14,740 nt of DNA from Calditrichota bacterium (GTDB lineage: Bacteria > Calditrichota > Calditrichia > RBG-13-44-9 > J075): NCBI GenBank assembly GCA_003695285.1, contig RFIL01000005.1:1-14740 (forward strand). The letters run 5' to 3'. The notes under the pieces are model-generated. The model was not told where the DNA came from and searched no databases. It worked only from the letters and a program-made list of their open reading frames with translations. A program made the position numbers and the translations under genes. Each line of letters starts with the position of its first letter. Within the stretch, counting starts at the first letter, position 1. Positions 1-7,158 of this stretch are shown in pieces.

Positions 1-329
1 GAATGGCAACTCTGACACTCCAACCCTTCCTCCAGATGCTTTTGGTGCGAAAACTTGGGATTATATGCAGTGATTCTGGAAAAAGTAGCCGGATTTACCA
101 CCTCCCCTTGATCATGGCAATCCAGACAGACTTCTTCGGTTGGGAATAAATCATCGGTACCTTTTCGGCTGACATTGACCATTGAATGGCAATCCAGACA
201 CTCAATTTGCTCTTCAATTACGTGACGTTTATGAGAAAAAGTAGTATCTGCCTTCTGTTCCCCGGCATATAAAAAATGGGTGAATTGCAGAAGTATCGCA
301 AACCCAATGGATATTAACGTAAATTTCAT
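1..329 (-). CDS. Multihaem c-type cytochrome, N-terminal part (cut by window edge)
   Basis: I translated this gene by hand; it runs off the left edge after 109 codons. Residues 1-22 form a signal peptide (hydrophobic stretch, cleavage likely after LYA). Three CxxCH haem-binding motifs are visible at C44-H48 (CLDCH), C68-H72 (CLDCH) and C105-H109 (CQSCH). FSHKRH (31-36) and FSHQKH (93-98) precede the first and third, the usual arrangement for supplying distal histidine ligands in small multihaem cytochromes of the c3/c7 or MtrA/DmsE type. It should therefore be a periplasmic electron carrier with at least three haems; the total is unknown. A strong ribosome binding site (AGGAGAAGAGGG) lies just before the ATG. 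It starts 48 bp after the stop of the outer-membrane barrel gene, so the two are probably co-transcribed. The family is certain enough; the redox partner is not. Confidence 0.9.
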   Translation of the reverse strand, partial: MKFTLISIGFAILLQFTHFLYAGEQKADTTFSHKRHVIEEQIECLDCHSMVNVSRKGTDDLFPTEEVCLDCHDQGEVVNPATFSRITAYNPKFSHQKHLEEGLECQSCH

Positions 330-377
330 TGACCCTCTTCTCCTGATTTTACACACAAACTACTGAGCATTAGCCAA

Positions 378-1562
378 TTACTGCTTCTGAATTAGATATT
401 GTACTCTGAACAAACCACGAAAATCGTTTTTATAAAAAGAATTGATGCCTTGTTGAACCTCTGCATGGACCGACAGGGATGGGTATGGTCTCAAAATCAC
501 ACCTGCCGAAAATGCGGTTGCTTCTTCTCCAACCAGGACAGCGTGTCGTTGATAGTTATAATAACTACTTTTCAATTTTATAGAAAGCCAGGGCCGCAAC
601 GGATAGCGTACATCTCCATATAAGCCTATATTATCACCTGCAAAACCATTTTGATAGATGACACCAATAACTCCCCACCGTTTTCCTACAGTTGCAATTA
701 TCTGATTCGTCTGATCTTCCTCATACTTCGTAAACAGATATTGTACCCCTAACTGAATGGTATTGAATTCATATGTTGCAGCCGTCCGCAATTGAACAAA
801 AGGGTTCAATACAAAAATTCTGAAAAAGGAATCTTCAAACACACGCGGTTTCTGGGAATTAATTTCTCCACTTAAAGACCATTTGTCTTGATTATAGGTA
901 ACCCTGGATCTTACCCCCTGTAATTTTCCGGATTGGAGATTGTGTTCCAGTTGAAAGAGATAAATCCAGTTACTCCGATACCGCCCTGTGAAAGTCAGAC
1001 CGAGTAGATTCCAGATGGATTCATTATTTCTGGTTCGATTGATATAACTGAACTGGATACGATGATTTCGGGTTGGTTTGAAGTTCAATACTCCTCCCCA
1101 GAAAGCACTATCAGTATTCACCACTCTAAATTCTCTTTGATAGGGAGCCTCTACCCCACCGACAACCGTAAATTTCAGTTTGGGAGAAATATTACCCGTA
1201 AATGTCACTCCATCCATGGTACCATTAACCACTCCCTGGAAAAGAAATTGTCGCCCAACTCGAACCCGCCATCTTTTGTCCTGGGAATTCCAGTGGATAT
1301 ATGAATTATAAAACTTCTCTTCCCATGCAGAGGAACCCAGTTTTGCCAAACGGAAGTATGTGTTGAAATAAATTTGACGGTTGGAAAATGGATAGAGCCG
1401 AAGCTGAACACCCTGATAATAATCCCCTCTTTGTACTGCTTCCGGGGTCTCCAGAGCATAAATTGAAGATGACAGCGAGGCCCTATAATGAATCTGAGAA
1501 TACCCCACAGTGCTCAACAAAAGACATAACAACCCGAAACTTAATAACCCTGTTTTCTTCAT
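378..1562 (-). CDS. Outer-membrane beta-barrel (porin-like) protein
   Basis: This encodes 394 residues starting with a signal peptide (MKKTGLL, then a Leu-rich core, cleavage near GYS-Q at 22-23). The rest is almost entirely short amphipathic segments rich in Tyr, Phe, Trp, Arg and Asn with alternating hydrophobic residues, for example VRVGRQFLFQGVV, RIQFSYINRTRN and LFRVQYLIQ near the C-terminus. This is typical of a transmembrane beta-barrel in the outer membrane. The length would suit roughly 16-20 strands; this is an estimate from length, not a count. I do not recognise a named family. The ATG is preceded by GAGAGGGTGGG. The next gene in the same direction is a multihaem cytochrome, so a role as the barrel of a porin-cytochrome conduit is attractive, comparable in size to small conduit barrels such as Geobacter OmbB rather than the larger MtrB. 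A plain porin is the alternative. Confidence 0.8.
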   Translation of the reverse strand: MKKTGLLSFGLLCLLLSTVGYSQIHYRASLSSSIYALETPEAVQRGDYYQGVQLRLYPFSNRQIYFNTYFRLAKLGSSAWEEKFYNSYIHWNSQDKRWRVRVGRQFLFQGVVNGTMDGVTFTGNISPKLKFTVVGGVEAPYQREFRVVNTDSAFWGGVLNFKPTRNHRIQFSYINRTRNNESIWNLLGLTFTGRYRSNWIYLFQLEHNLQSGKLQGVRSRVTYNQDKWSLSGEINSQKPRVFEDSFFRIFVLNPFVQLRTAATYEFNTIQLGVQYLFTKYEEDQTNQIIATVGKRWGVIGVIYQNGFAGDNIGLYGDVRYPLRPWLSIKLKSSYYNYQRHAVLVGEEATAFSAGVILRPYPSLSVHAEVQQGINSFYKNDFRGLFRVQYLIQKQ

Positions 1563-1715
1563 AGACGACCCACCCTCTCAGTAATTGCACGATTCTACTT
1601 CTATCTATAAAATCAAAAGCTTTCTCCTCCCAACCTCTTGCTTTAAAACATTGATAATATTAAAGCCCTTTACAATTGGTTTGCCATAAATGGATGAATA
1701 AATCTATGTTCAATA

Positions 1716-1744
1716 ATTATAAGAAATTAAAAGAATAAGGTCGA
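1716..1744 (-). promoter_or_regulatory. Probable sigma70 promoter for barrel-cytochrome operon
   Basis: On the minus strand TCGACC (1744-1739) is followed after 17 bp by a perfect TATAAT (1721-1716). The -35 matches TTGACA at four of six positions. The expected start site near 1709 leaves a leader of about 145 nt before the barrel ATG. AT-rich DNA makes chance matches possible. Confidence 0.5.
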
Positions 1745-1761
1745 AATGGTAAGATAATCGG

Positions 1762-1783
1762 ATAGAGACATTCATGTCTCTAT
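1762..1783. repeat. Perfect 9-bp inverted repeat, 4-nt loop
   Basis: ATAGAGACA (1762-1770), loop TTCA, TGTCTCTAT (1775-1783). It lies just upstream of the predicted -35 box of the barrel operon and downstream of deoA, so it could be an operator for the former or part of a transcript end for the latter. A T-run follows only on the plus strand and is short. Confidence 0.6.
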
Positions 1784-1825
1784 TTTCCAAAACATGTGGA
1801 TATAACTATATAATTTTCATACAAT

Positions 1826-1851
1826 TAAAAAAATGAGGCATAAATGCCGCA
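1826..1851 (-). terminator. Weak Rho-independent terminator after deoA
   Basis: Read on the minus strand, GGCA-TTTA-TGCC forms a short hairpin with an extra outer G-C pair across a mismatch, followed by a run of seven T. It sits about 45 bp after the deoA stop. The stem is only four base pairs plus one, so strength is doubtful. Confidence 0.4.
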
Positions 1852-1896
1852 CCTGAGAACTGGATGTCACAAATCTATAATCGCCACCGACAACCA

Positions 1897-3210
1897 TTAG
1901 GCATCCTGTATAATTTCCTTTAAAATTAATTTTGGTACTTCCGGTTTTACCGTTGAGATGGTAATGGCCGCCTCAATCCGTTTTTCCACTTTCCTCAATT
2001 TTTCCTGATCATTTGCATGAATCTCCAGAATGACATCACCGGGAAAAACTTTGGCTCCTACTTTTTTGTGGAAATATATACCCACGGCCGGATCGATATC
2101 ATCCTCAGCCGAAAGACGCCCGGCTCCCAGTTCAACAGAAGCCATCCCTATTTGAAAGGTATCGATGGAGGAGATGAAGCCTTCCTGGTTGGAGATGAGG
2201 GGGAAAATATATTCACACTCCGGATATTTCTCGGGATGTTCAATATAGCTTAGATCTCCATCCTGCTCCCGAACAATTTCTTTAAATTTCTCATAGGCCG
2301 CACCAGTTTTAATTGCCTCCTGACACTTCTCTATCCCCTCTTCCGTGGTAGTCACCTTTCGGGCTATCTTTAGCATATGGGCACAGAGCAGGTAAGTAAC
2401 TTCCATGACATCCTCCGGCCCATCCCCTTTGAGGCATTCCAGACTTTCCCGAACTTCCAACCAATTCCCAACCGCTAACCCCAATGGTTGTTCCATGGAT
2501 GTTAACACCGCCACAACTTCCTTGTTGAATTGAGAACCAATTTTAAGCAGATTGATAGCTAAATTTTCTGCATCCCGGGGGTCTTTCATAAAGGCGCCAT
2601 TTCCATATTTTACATCCAGAACTAATCCGTCAATCCCCTCGGCTATTTTTTTGCTCATGATGCTGGCAGAAATAAGAGGGATAGAATCCACCGTGGCCGT
2701 CACATCGCGTAAGGCATAAATTCGTTTATCTGCCGGAACTAATTTCCGGGTTTGACCAATCATACAGACCCCGATTTTTTTGAGGACCTCTTTAAACTCT
2801 TTCAGTGACAAATCGGTCCGAAATCCCGGAATGGATTCCAACTTGTCAAGAGTGCCTCCGGAATGTCCCAATCCTCTTCCGGACATCATTGGAACGACAA
2901 TCCCCAAACTGGCCGCCAGGGGTGCCAGAATCAGCGAGACTTTATCCCCTACCCCTCCGGTACTGTGTTTATCAACCTTTATTCCCGGGATGTCAGAGAG
3001 ATTGACGGTATCCCCTGAATTTATGTATGCCTGGGTGAGGGCTGAGGTCTCCTCAAAATCCATCCCCCGCAGGTATATGGCCATCAACATGGCTGCCATC
3101 TGATAATCGGTAATACGGTTTTTCATATAATTGGAAATAAAAAATTCGATCTCTTCCGCCGTCAATTTATGCCCATCCCTTTTTCGCGCAATAACTTCAT
3201 ATGGGGTCAT
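1897..3210 (-). CDS. deoA: Thymidine phosphorylase (pyrimidine-nucleoside phosphorylase family)
   Basis: The 437-residue protein has the length and full motif set of the thymidine/pyrimidine-nucleoside phosphorylases, cytosolic enzymes that split thymidine (or uridine) with phosphate into the base and deoxyribose-1-phosphate. The phosphate-binding signature DKHSTGGVGDKVS starts at residue 80, followed by SGRGLGHSGGTLDKLES (110-126). R168, S183 and K187 match the substrate-binding residues of the family, and the C-terminal domain contains GAGR and the biotinyl-like HKKVGAKV segment. Position 108 is Met (VPMMSG). From memory, the thymidine-specific E. coli enzyme has Met there and the broader Bacillus/Geobacillus enzymes have Lys, so I favour DeoA over Pdp. 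The start is supported by AGAGGG seven bases before the ATG. A strong terminator lies between it and glmM upstream, so it is probably transcribed alone from the short gap; I see no clear promoter there. Confidence 0.93.
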   Translation of the reverse strand: MTPYEVIARKRDGHKLTAEEIEFFISNYMKNRITDYQMAAMLMAIYLRGMDFEETSALTQAYINSGDTVNLSDIPGIKVDKHSTGGVGDKVSLILAPLAASLGIVVPMMSGRGLGHSGGTLDKLESIPGFRTDLSLKEFKEVLKKIGVCMIGQTRKLVPADKRIYALRDVTATVDSIPLISASIMSKKIAEGIDGLVLDVKYGNGAFMKDPRDAENLAINLLKIGSQFNKEVVAVLTSMEQPLGLAVGNWLEVRESLECLKGDGPEDVMEVTYLLCAHMLKIARKVTTTEEGIEKCQEAIKTGAAYEKFKEIVREQDGDLSYIEHPEKYPECEYIFPLISNQEGFISSIDTFQIGMASVELGAGRLSAEDDIDPAVGIYFHKKVGAKVFPGDVILEIHANDQEKLRKVEKRIEAAITISTVKPEVPKLILKEIIQDA

Positions 3211-3276
3211 AATTCCCTCTGAGCTTATGAATCCTTATTGAAAACCATGTATGTTTTAACGGTAAAAAAATAAAAC

Positions 3277-3317
3277 AAAAAACCCGTCCCCCACTTTCTC
3301 TACTTAAAGGGGCCGGG
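3277..3317 (-). terminator. Rho-independent terminator of the rpoD-glmM unit
   Basis: On the minus strand a GC-rich stem (CCCG plus CCCC pairing with GGGG plus CGGG across a small internal loop) is followed by TTTTTTG and a further T-rich stretch. It lies about 65 bp after the glmM stop and about 65 bp before the deoA start. Confidence 0.8.
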
Positions 3318-3383
3318 AAAAAATCCACAAAAATTATCTGGTACAAACCATCTAAAAATGCAAAAACCTATAAATTAATCTCG

Positions 3384-4748
3384 TTAAGCTTCATCCTTGT
3401 TTAAATTAACAATTTCCTCTTTCACCTGTTGCAAAATTTGCCAGCTGATTTCCGGAGTACGAGCTTCAACAATCACCCGCATAATCGGTTCCGTGTTGGA
3501 TTTTCGCAGATGAATCCAGCTATCTGAGCGGTCGATTCTTAACCCATCGGTAAAGTCCAGATTCTCGGATTGATATTTCTCCGAAAAGTAAGCCAACACT
3601 TTTTCCGGATTGACTTCACCTAAAGGAACCTTGTCTTTCAGAATATAATACTGGGGCAAAGTCTGCACTAATTCGGTTAAGGAGCCACCCCATTCGGCAA
3701 GATGCTGCAGGGTCAATGCCACAGCTACCACGGCATCCCGTCCATGATGAATATCGGGGAGGATGACGCCTCCATTTCCCTCTCCTCCAATGACTGCATT
3801 GACTTCTCGCATCTTTTCGGAAACGTTAATTTCCCCGACTTTAGTTTTATATAAAATACAATTAAAATACTGTACAATATCATCAATAACCCGGGAGGTC
3901 GATAGGTTTACCACAACCGGTCCCATCCGCTTACTCAGGATAAATTTTACCGCCAGTGCCAGAGTGAGCTCTTCACCGATGGGCTTCCCATCATTGCCAA
4001 TAATGGCGCAACGATCAACATCCGGATCGACAGCAATACCCAGGTGAGCCTTCTCCCTTGTCACCGCCTCAGAAAGGTCTCCTAAATTTTGCGGCACCGG
4101 TTCGGGGGTATGCGCAAATACTCCCGTGGGTTCTACATTCAGCCCTATCATCTCACATCCCAGATGCTCCAGCAATTTCGGTATGATTGTTCCACCGGCA
4201 CCATTTACACAATCCAACGCAACTTTAAATTTCTTCTCACGGATCAAATCCACATTGATAAAAGGCAACTCATAAATTAGCTGAAGATGTTCATCAATGG
4301 CCCGGGGATAAGTTTCCTCCTTGCCCAGATCCTTCCAATTAACGTAGTGAGGTGTTCCATAATCAGCCCGTTGAAAAAGGTGGGATATTTCACCCTCCGG
4401 TAGAAAAAATCCATCCGGTCCAATAAATTTTAAACCATTCCACTGGATGGGGTTATGACTTGCAGTAATGGCAATGCCACCGGCTGCTTTTAATCTTTTG
4501 GTAAGAATTTCTACGGTAGGGGTTGGTGTAATACCTATATCTATCACATCACAACCACTGGCCAGAAGAACTGATTTAACCAAAGGTCGGATAAAATTTT
4601 GACTAACACGAGGGTCACCCCCGACGACAACGGTTTGACCGGCTAATGGCTGGGCAAAAGCATTCACATACTTAACTATCACTTCAGGAGTTAATGAATC
4701 TCCTACAATCCCTCGTACACCGGAAACACTCGTCATTAATGTTTTCAA
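3384..4748 (-). CDS. glmM: Phosphohexomutase, probably phosphoglucosamine mutase
   Basis: This is an alpha-D-phosphohexomutase, which interconverts the 6- and 1-phosphates of glucosamine (GlmM, supplying UDP-GlcNAc for peptidoglycan and LPS) or of mannose/glucose. Numbered from the TTG start, the signatures are the phosphoserine loop TASHNP with S97, the metal loop DPDVDR (D241, D243, D245), the sugar-binding loop GGEGNGG (321-327) and the phosphate-binding RKSNTEPIMR (415-424). GEGNGG resembles the PMM/GlmM branch seen in archaea and several candidate phyla rather than the GEQSGH of E. coli GlmM, so substrate is inferred. Start choice: the frame is open to an ATG at 4814 with no ribosome binding site. 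An ATG at 4757 has GGAGG only one base away. TTG at 4748 has GGAGG at 10 bases and begins just before the conserved LMTSVSGVRG. ATG at 4736 is a further option. It follows rpoD in the same direction with no terminator between them. Confidence 0.85.
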   Translation of the reverse strand: MKTLMTSVSGVRGIVGDSLTPEVIVKYVNAFAQPLAGQTVVVGGDPRVSQNFIRPLVKSVLLASGCDVIDIGITPTPTVEILTKRLKAAGGIAITASHNPIQWNGLKFIGPDGFFLPEGEISHLFQRADYGTPHYVNWKDLGKEETYPRAIDEHLQLIYELPFINVDLIREKKFKVALDCVNGAGGTIIPKLLEHLGCEMIGLNVEPTGVFAHTPEPVPQNLGDLSEAVTREKAHLGIAVDPDVDRCAIIGNDGKPIGEELTLALAVKFILSKRMGPVVVNLSTSRVIDDIVQYFNCILYKTKVGEINVSEKMREVNAVIGGEGNGGVILPDIHHGRDAVVAVALTLQHLAEWGGSLTELVQTLPQYYILKDKVPLGEVNPEKVLAYFSEKYQSENLDFTDGLRIDRSDSWIHLRKSNTEPIMRVIVEARTPEISWQILQQVKEEIVNLNKDEA

Positions 4749-4856
4749 TCTGAACATTCCTCCACGCTTAACACCAGTTTCCACTCCTTTGCGGCAATAA
4801 CACTTCCAGAGCATTCATTACGAATGAACAAGAAACTTAGAATGAGCAGAATGAAA

Positions 4857-5711
4857 TTACAAGAACAATCGTAAATTTTGCGAGCGTGATTGATGACGAA
4901 GGCGAACCAGAGCCCGCTCTTTAATTTGACGTACGCGTTCCCGGGTTAACTTTAAGCGCTCCCCGATCTCTTCCAGGGTATAAGGACGTTCATAATCAAC
5001 ACCAAAATACATCTTGATAATTTTTTCTTCCCGTGGAGTTAAGGTCTTCAACACACGTCTGATTTCCTGACGCAGGGACTCTTTTACCAACTCACCATCG
5101 GGCATCACACTGTCCGGATTGCGGATAATCTCTTTCATGGTTCCCTCTTCAGAACGATGGATGGGCTGGTCGAGGGAAAGATGAAAGGCGCTACTACTCA
5201 TTGCCTCAGAGATATCCGGGATGGATAATTCCATTTTATCGGAGAGCTCTTCGAAGGAGGGTTCTCGATTATATTTTTGCTCCAGCTCGCGAACCATTTG
5301 ATTCACTTTGCTAATCAAGCCCACCCGATTTAAAGGAAGACGGACCACCCGCGAATACTCAGCCAGTGATTTCAGAATTGACTGACGTATCCACCAGACA
5401 GCATAGGAGATAAACTTAAAACCACGGGTTTCATCAAACCGTTTGGCGGCTTTTATCAACCCGAGATTCCCTTCATTAATCAAATCCGTTAATGGCAATC
5501 CCTGGTTTTGATACTCCTTGGCCACTTTCACCACAAAACGAAGATTTGCCCGAATCAACTTTTCGAGAGCTTCGGCATCACCCTGCTTAATCCTGCGGGT
5601 GAGGGCAATCTCTTCCTCTGGGGTGAGTAAAGGGATTTGACTAATTTCATCTAAGTACTTCTCTAAGGAAAAACGATGCCTGGAACGGAGGGAACGTAGC
5701 TCTTGTGCCAT
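4857..5711 (-). CDS. rpoD: Primary RNA polymerase sigma factor, RpoD/SigA type
   Basis: The 284-residue protein carries region 1.2 (about 16-48, LEKYLDEISQIPLLTPEEE), region 2 (about 49-120, with the core-binding DLINEGNLGLIKAAKRFD and the -10 recognition part RGFKFISYAVWWIRQ), region 3 (about 128-205) and region 4 (about 215-275, with the helix-turn-helix TLEEIGERLKLTRERVRQIKERAL). It directs core polymerase to housekeeping promoters. It lacks region 1.1 and the non-conserved insert of E. coli RpoD; this short form of about 285 residues is the usual housekeeping sigma of Bacteroidota and relatives. The intact regions 1.2, 2 and 4 make a specialised SigH/ECF-type factor unlikely. A well-formed promoter lies about 60 bp upstream. 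The ribosome binding site is weak (GCGGGGCA), and glmM follows in the same direction. Confidence 0.92.
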   Translation of the reverse strand: MAQELRSLRSRHRFSLEKYLDEISQIPLLTPEEEIALTRRIKQGDAEALEKLIRANLRFVVKVAKEYQNQGLPLTDLINEGNLGLIKAAKRFDETRGFKFISYAVWWIRQSILKSLAEYSRVVRLPLNRVGLISKVNQMVRELEQKYNREPSFEELSDKMELSIPDISEAMSSSAFHLSLDQPIHRSEEGTMKEIIRNPDSVMPDGELVKESLRQEIRRVLKTLTPREEKIIKMYFGVDYERPYTLEEIGERLKLTRERVRQIKERALVRLRHQSRSQNLRLFL

Positions 5712-6069
5712 CCACTGCCCCGCTGTTTAGTTAAACTTATTAGAAACAACCAAATACACAAAAGGGGAATTCAATATAAGAAATAGAAGGGAGCAAGTCA
5801 AAGAAAAAATTTATATATTAATCGATCCATTTTTTAAAAAAATGTTAAATATCACAAATTTAAAAAAACATAGTTAATCGACCATTCTTTATACAATAAA
5901 GTGAGTAAAAAAAGAAAAAACAAGTATTTTTGATTTCGTTAAAAATTTTTAATATTAGTTTTTCCAAAAATCTTCCGAAGATTCAATTTTATTTGACTTG
6001 TTTGAAAGTTGTAACCCAGGAGGTTTCAAATTAATAACCACTACTAATAAATTCTTATTTATAAAAGCC
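5712..6069. other. AT-rich divergent intergenic region (rpoD to tRNA)
   Basis: No gene is supported. It contains the rpoD promoter (5773-5801), a direct repeat TTAATCGA (5818-5825 and 5874-5881), a palindromic 15-mer AATCTTC-C-GAAGATT (5969-5983) and an inverted repeat TTTGAAA/TTTCAAA (6001-6007 and 6024-6030) enclosing a GGAGG that has no start codon after it. Long A and T tracts dominate the rest. Confidence 0.6.
5773..5801 (-). promoter_or_regulatory. sigma70 promoter for rpoD-glmM
   Basis: On the minus strand TTGACT (5801-5796) is followed after exactly 17 bp by TATATT (5778-5773), five of six matches in each box. The predicted start near 5766 gives a leader of about 55 nt before the rpoD ATG. 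Confidence 0.7.
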
Positions 6070-6098
6070 TTGACAGAATGATTTAATACTTATAAATT
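6070..6098 (+). promoter_or_regulatory. sigma70 promoter for tRNA-Gly
   Basis: A perfect TTGACA (6070-6075) is followed by ACTTATAAATT. The best -10 candidates are TATAAA at 6091-6096 (15-bp spacer) or TAAATT at 6093-6098 (17-bp spacer). Either places the start just before the tRNA at 6112. Confidence 0.6.
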
Positions 6099-6111
6099 TT
6101 GTTTGTTCTTT

Positions 6112-6184
6112 GCGGGAGTAGCTCAGTCGGCAGAGCATCAGCTTCCCAAGCTGAGGGTCGCGGGTTCGATTCCCGTCTCCCGCT
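6112..6184 (+). tRNA. tRNA-Gly (anticodon CCC)
   Basis: A complete 73-nt cloverleaf can be folded. The acceptor stem is GCGGGAG (6112-6118) with CTCCCGC (6177-6183). The D arm is GCTC/GAGC, the anticodon stem TCAGC/GCTGA, with the 7-nt loop TTCCCAA giving anticodon CCC at 6145-6147. The T arm is GCGGG-TTCGATT-CCCGT. The discriminator base is T (U73), as expected for glycine tRNA. It reads the GGG codon. The 3' CCA is not encoded. It has its own promoter and lies upstream of the envelope cluster. Confidence 0.95.
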
Positions 6185-6224
6185 CTAAATTCATTCTTAC
6201 CATTTTTCCTTACCGATTAACACA

Positions 6225-6261
6225 TAATCAAAGTTGTTGACTCGAATCACAACCTTGATTA
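6225..6261. repeat. 13-bp inverted repeat with one mismatch, upstream of the LPP20 gene
   Basis: TAATCAAAGTTGT (6225-6237) and ACAACCTTGATTA (6249-6261) pair at 12 of 13 positions around an 11-nt loop. No T-run follows, so it is not an ordinary terminator. It lies about 55 bp before the first gene of the five-gene envelope cluster and includes a TTGACT, so an operator or a leader hairpin are both possible. Confidence 0.55.
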
Positions 6262-6314
6262 GTGAAAACATATACATTTTCTTGCCTTTCAACTAAAATT
6301 TCTGGAGGATCACC

Positions 6315-7145
6315 ATGAAACGTGTTTTTACTGTGCTATGCATAGTCCTATTGTCCATGGCATTGAGTGCCCAGTATTATCAACACCAACCCGGAATGGG
6401 TGGCATTAACTGGACCGATCAGGTCGTCCGGGCAACCGGATATGGTGCACCAAATCCTAATTTGCCCCCCGGTGCTCAACGTGCCAGTGCTATTGAAGCT
6501 GCCAAGACCGTTGCCTTACGCAACCTTCTACAGATGGTGAAGGGAATGTACATCAACTCCGAGACAACTGTAGAAAATGCGATGGTCACCAGCGATGTCA
6601 TTCACACTCAGGTAGAAGGGATTGTACGTAACTTTCGGATCGTAGATACTCGCTATATGTCCACCGGCGATATCGAAGTGGATGTGGAAGTTCCGCTTTC
6701 TTCCTTTTATGAAATTCTCTCACAAATTCCGGGAGGACTCCCCCCTCAGGGACAGCAACCCTCCGGTTATCCCAGCCCGGGAACTCCTCAACCGGGAGCC
6801 GGCAATGTGTATACCGGATTGATTGTTGATGCCACCGGTCTGGGCCTTCGACCGGCATTAGCCCCTAAAATTCTTGATGAAATGGGCAACGAAGTATATG
6901 GAACCGGATATGTCAGTCGTGACTATGCAGTACAAATTGGGGTGGTGGGATACGAGAAAGATTTAAATCGCGCCCAGATGAATGATCGTGTAAAAGGGAA
7001 TCCTCTGGTGATAAAAGCATTGCGTGCAACCGGTAAGAATAAAACGGATGTGGTCATCAGCAATCAAGATGCCCAACTCATCCGCAATGCCGCCGCCAAT
7101 CTCAATTTTCTTGAACAATGCAAAGTTATGTTCATCTTAGACTAA
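6315..7145 (+). CDS. Exported LPP20-domain protein
   Basis: The 276-residue protein begins with a signal peptide (MKRVFTVLCIVLLSMALSA, cleavage at A19-Q20; no lipobox). Residues about 36-134 look like the LPP20 fold: an ATGYG opening, an Ala-rich helix with AAKTVALRNLLQMVKG, then INSETTVENAMV and a V.G.V strand pattern. LPP20 proteins include Helicobacter Lpp20 and the flagellar outer-membrane-disc protein FlgP. A Pro/Gly/Gln linker (140-164) leads to a C-terminal domain (165-276; YTGLIVDATGLGLRP, DVVISNQDA, CKVMFILD) that I have the impression recurs in other exported bacterial proteins but cannot name. GGAGG lies six bases before the ATG. The gene leads a five-gene exported-protein cluster, with 13 bp to the next gene. 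Function within that cluster is inferred only: an envelope-associated structural part. Confidence 0.8.
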   Translation: MKRVFTVLCIVLLSMALSAQYYQHQPGMGGINWTDQVVRATGYGAPNPNLPPGAQRASAIEAAKTVALRNLLQMVKGMYINSETTVENAMVTSDVIHTQVEGIVRNFRIVDTRYMSTGDIEVDVEVPLSSFYEILSQIPGGLPPQGQQPSGYPSPGTPQPGAGNVYTGLIVDATGLGLRPALAPKILDEMGNEVYGTGYVSRDYAVQIGVVGYEKDLNRAQMNDRVKGNPLVIKALRATGKNKTDVVISNQDAQLIRNAAANLNFLEQCKVMFILD

Positions 7146-7158
7146 GAGGGGGAATACC

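Larger units (their letters stand above)
1563..1896. other. AT-rich intergenic region between deoA and the barrel gene
   Basis: No coding region is supported here. It holds a probable minus-strand promoter for the barrel-cytochrome pair (1716-1744), a perfect 9-bp inverted repeat with a 4-nt loop (1762-1783) and a weak terminator-like hairpin for deoA (1826-1851). Confidence 0.6.

Noticed and set aside
2780..3103. 107-codon plus-strand frame opposite deoA
   Set aside because: The minus-strand frame has every thymidine phosphorylase motif; this one is a shadow without recognisable domains.
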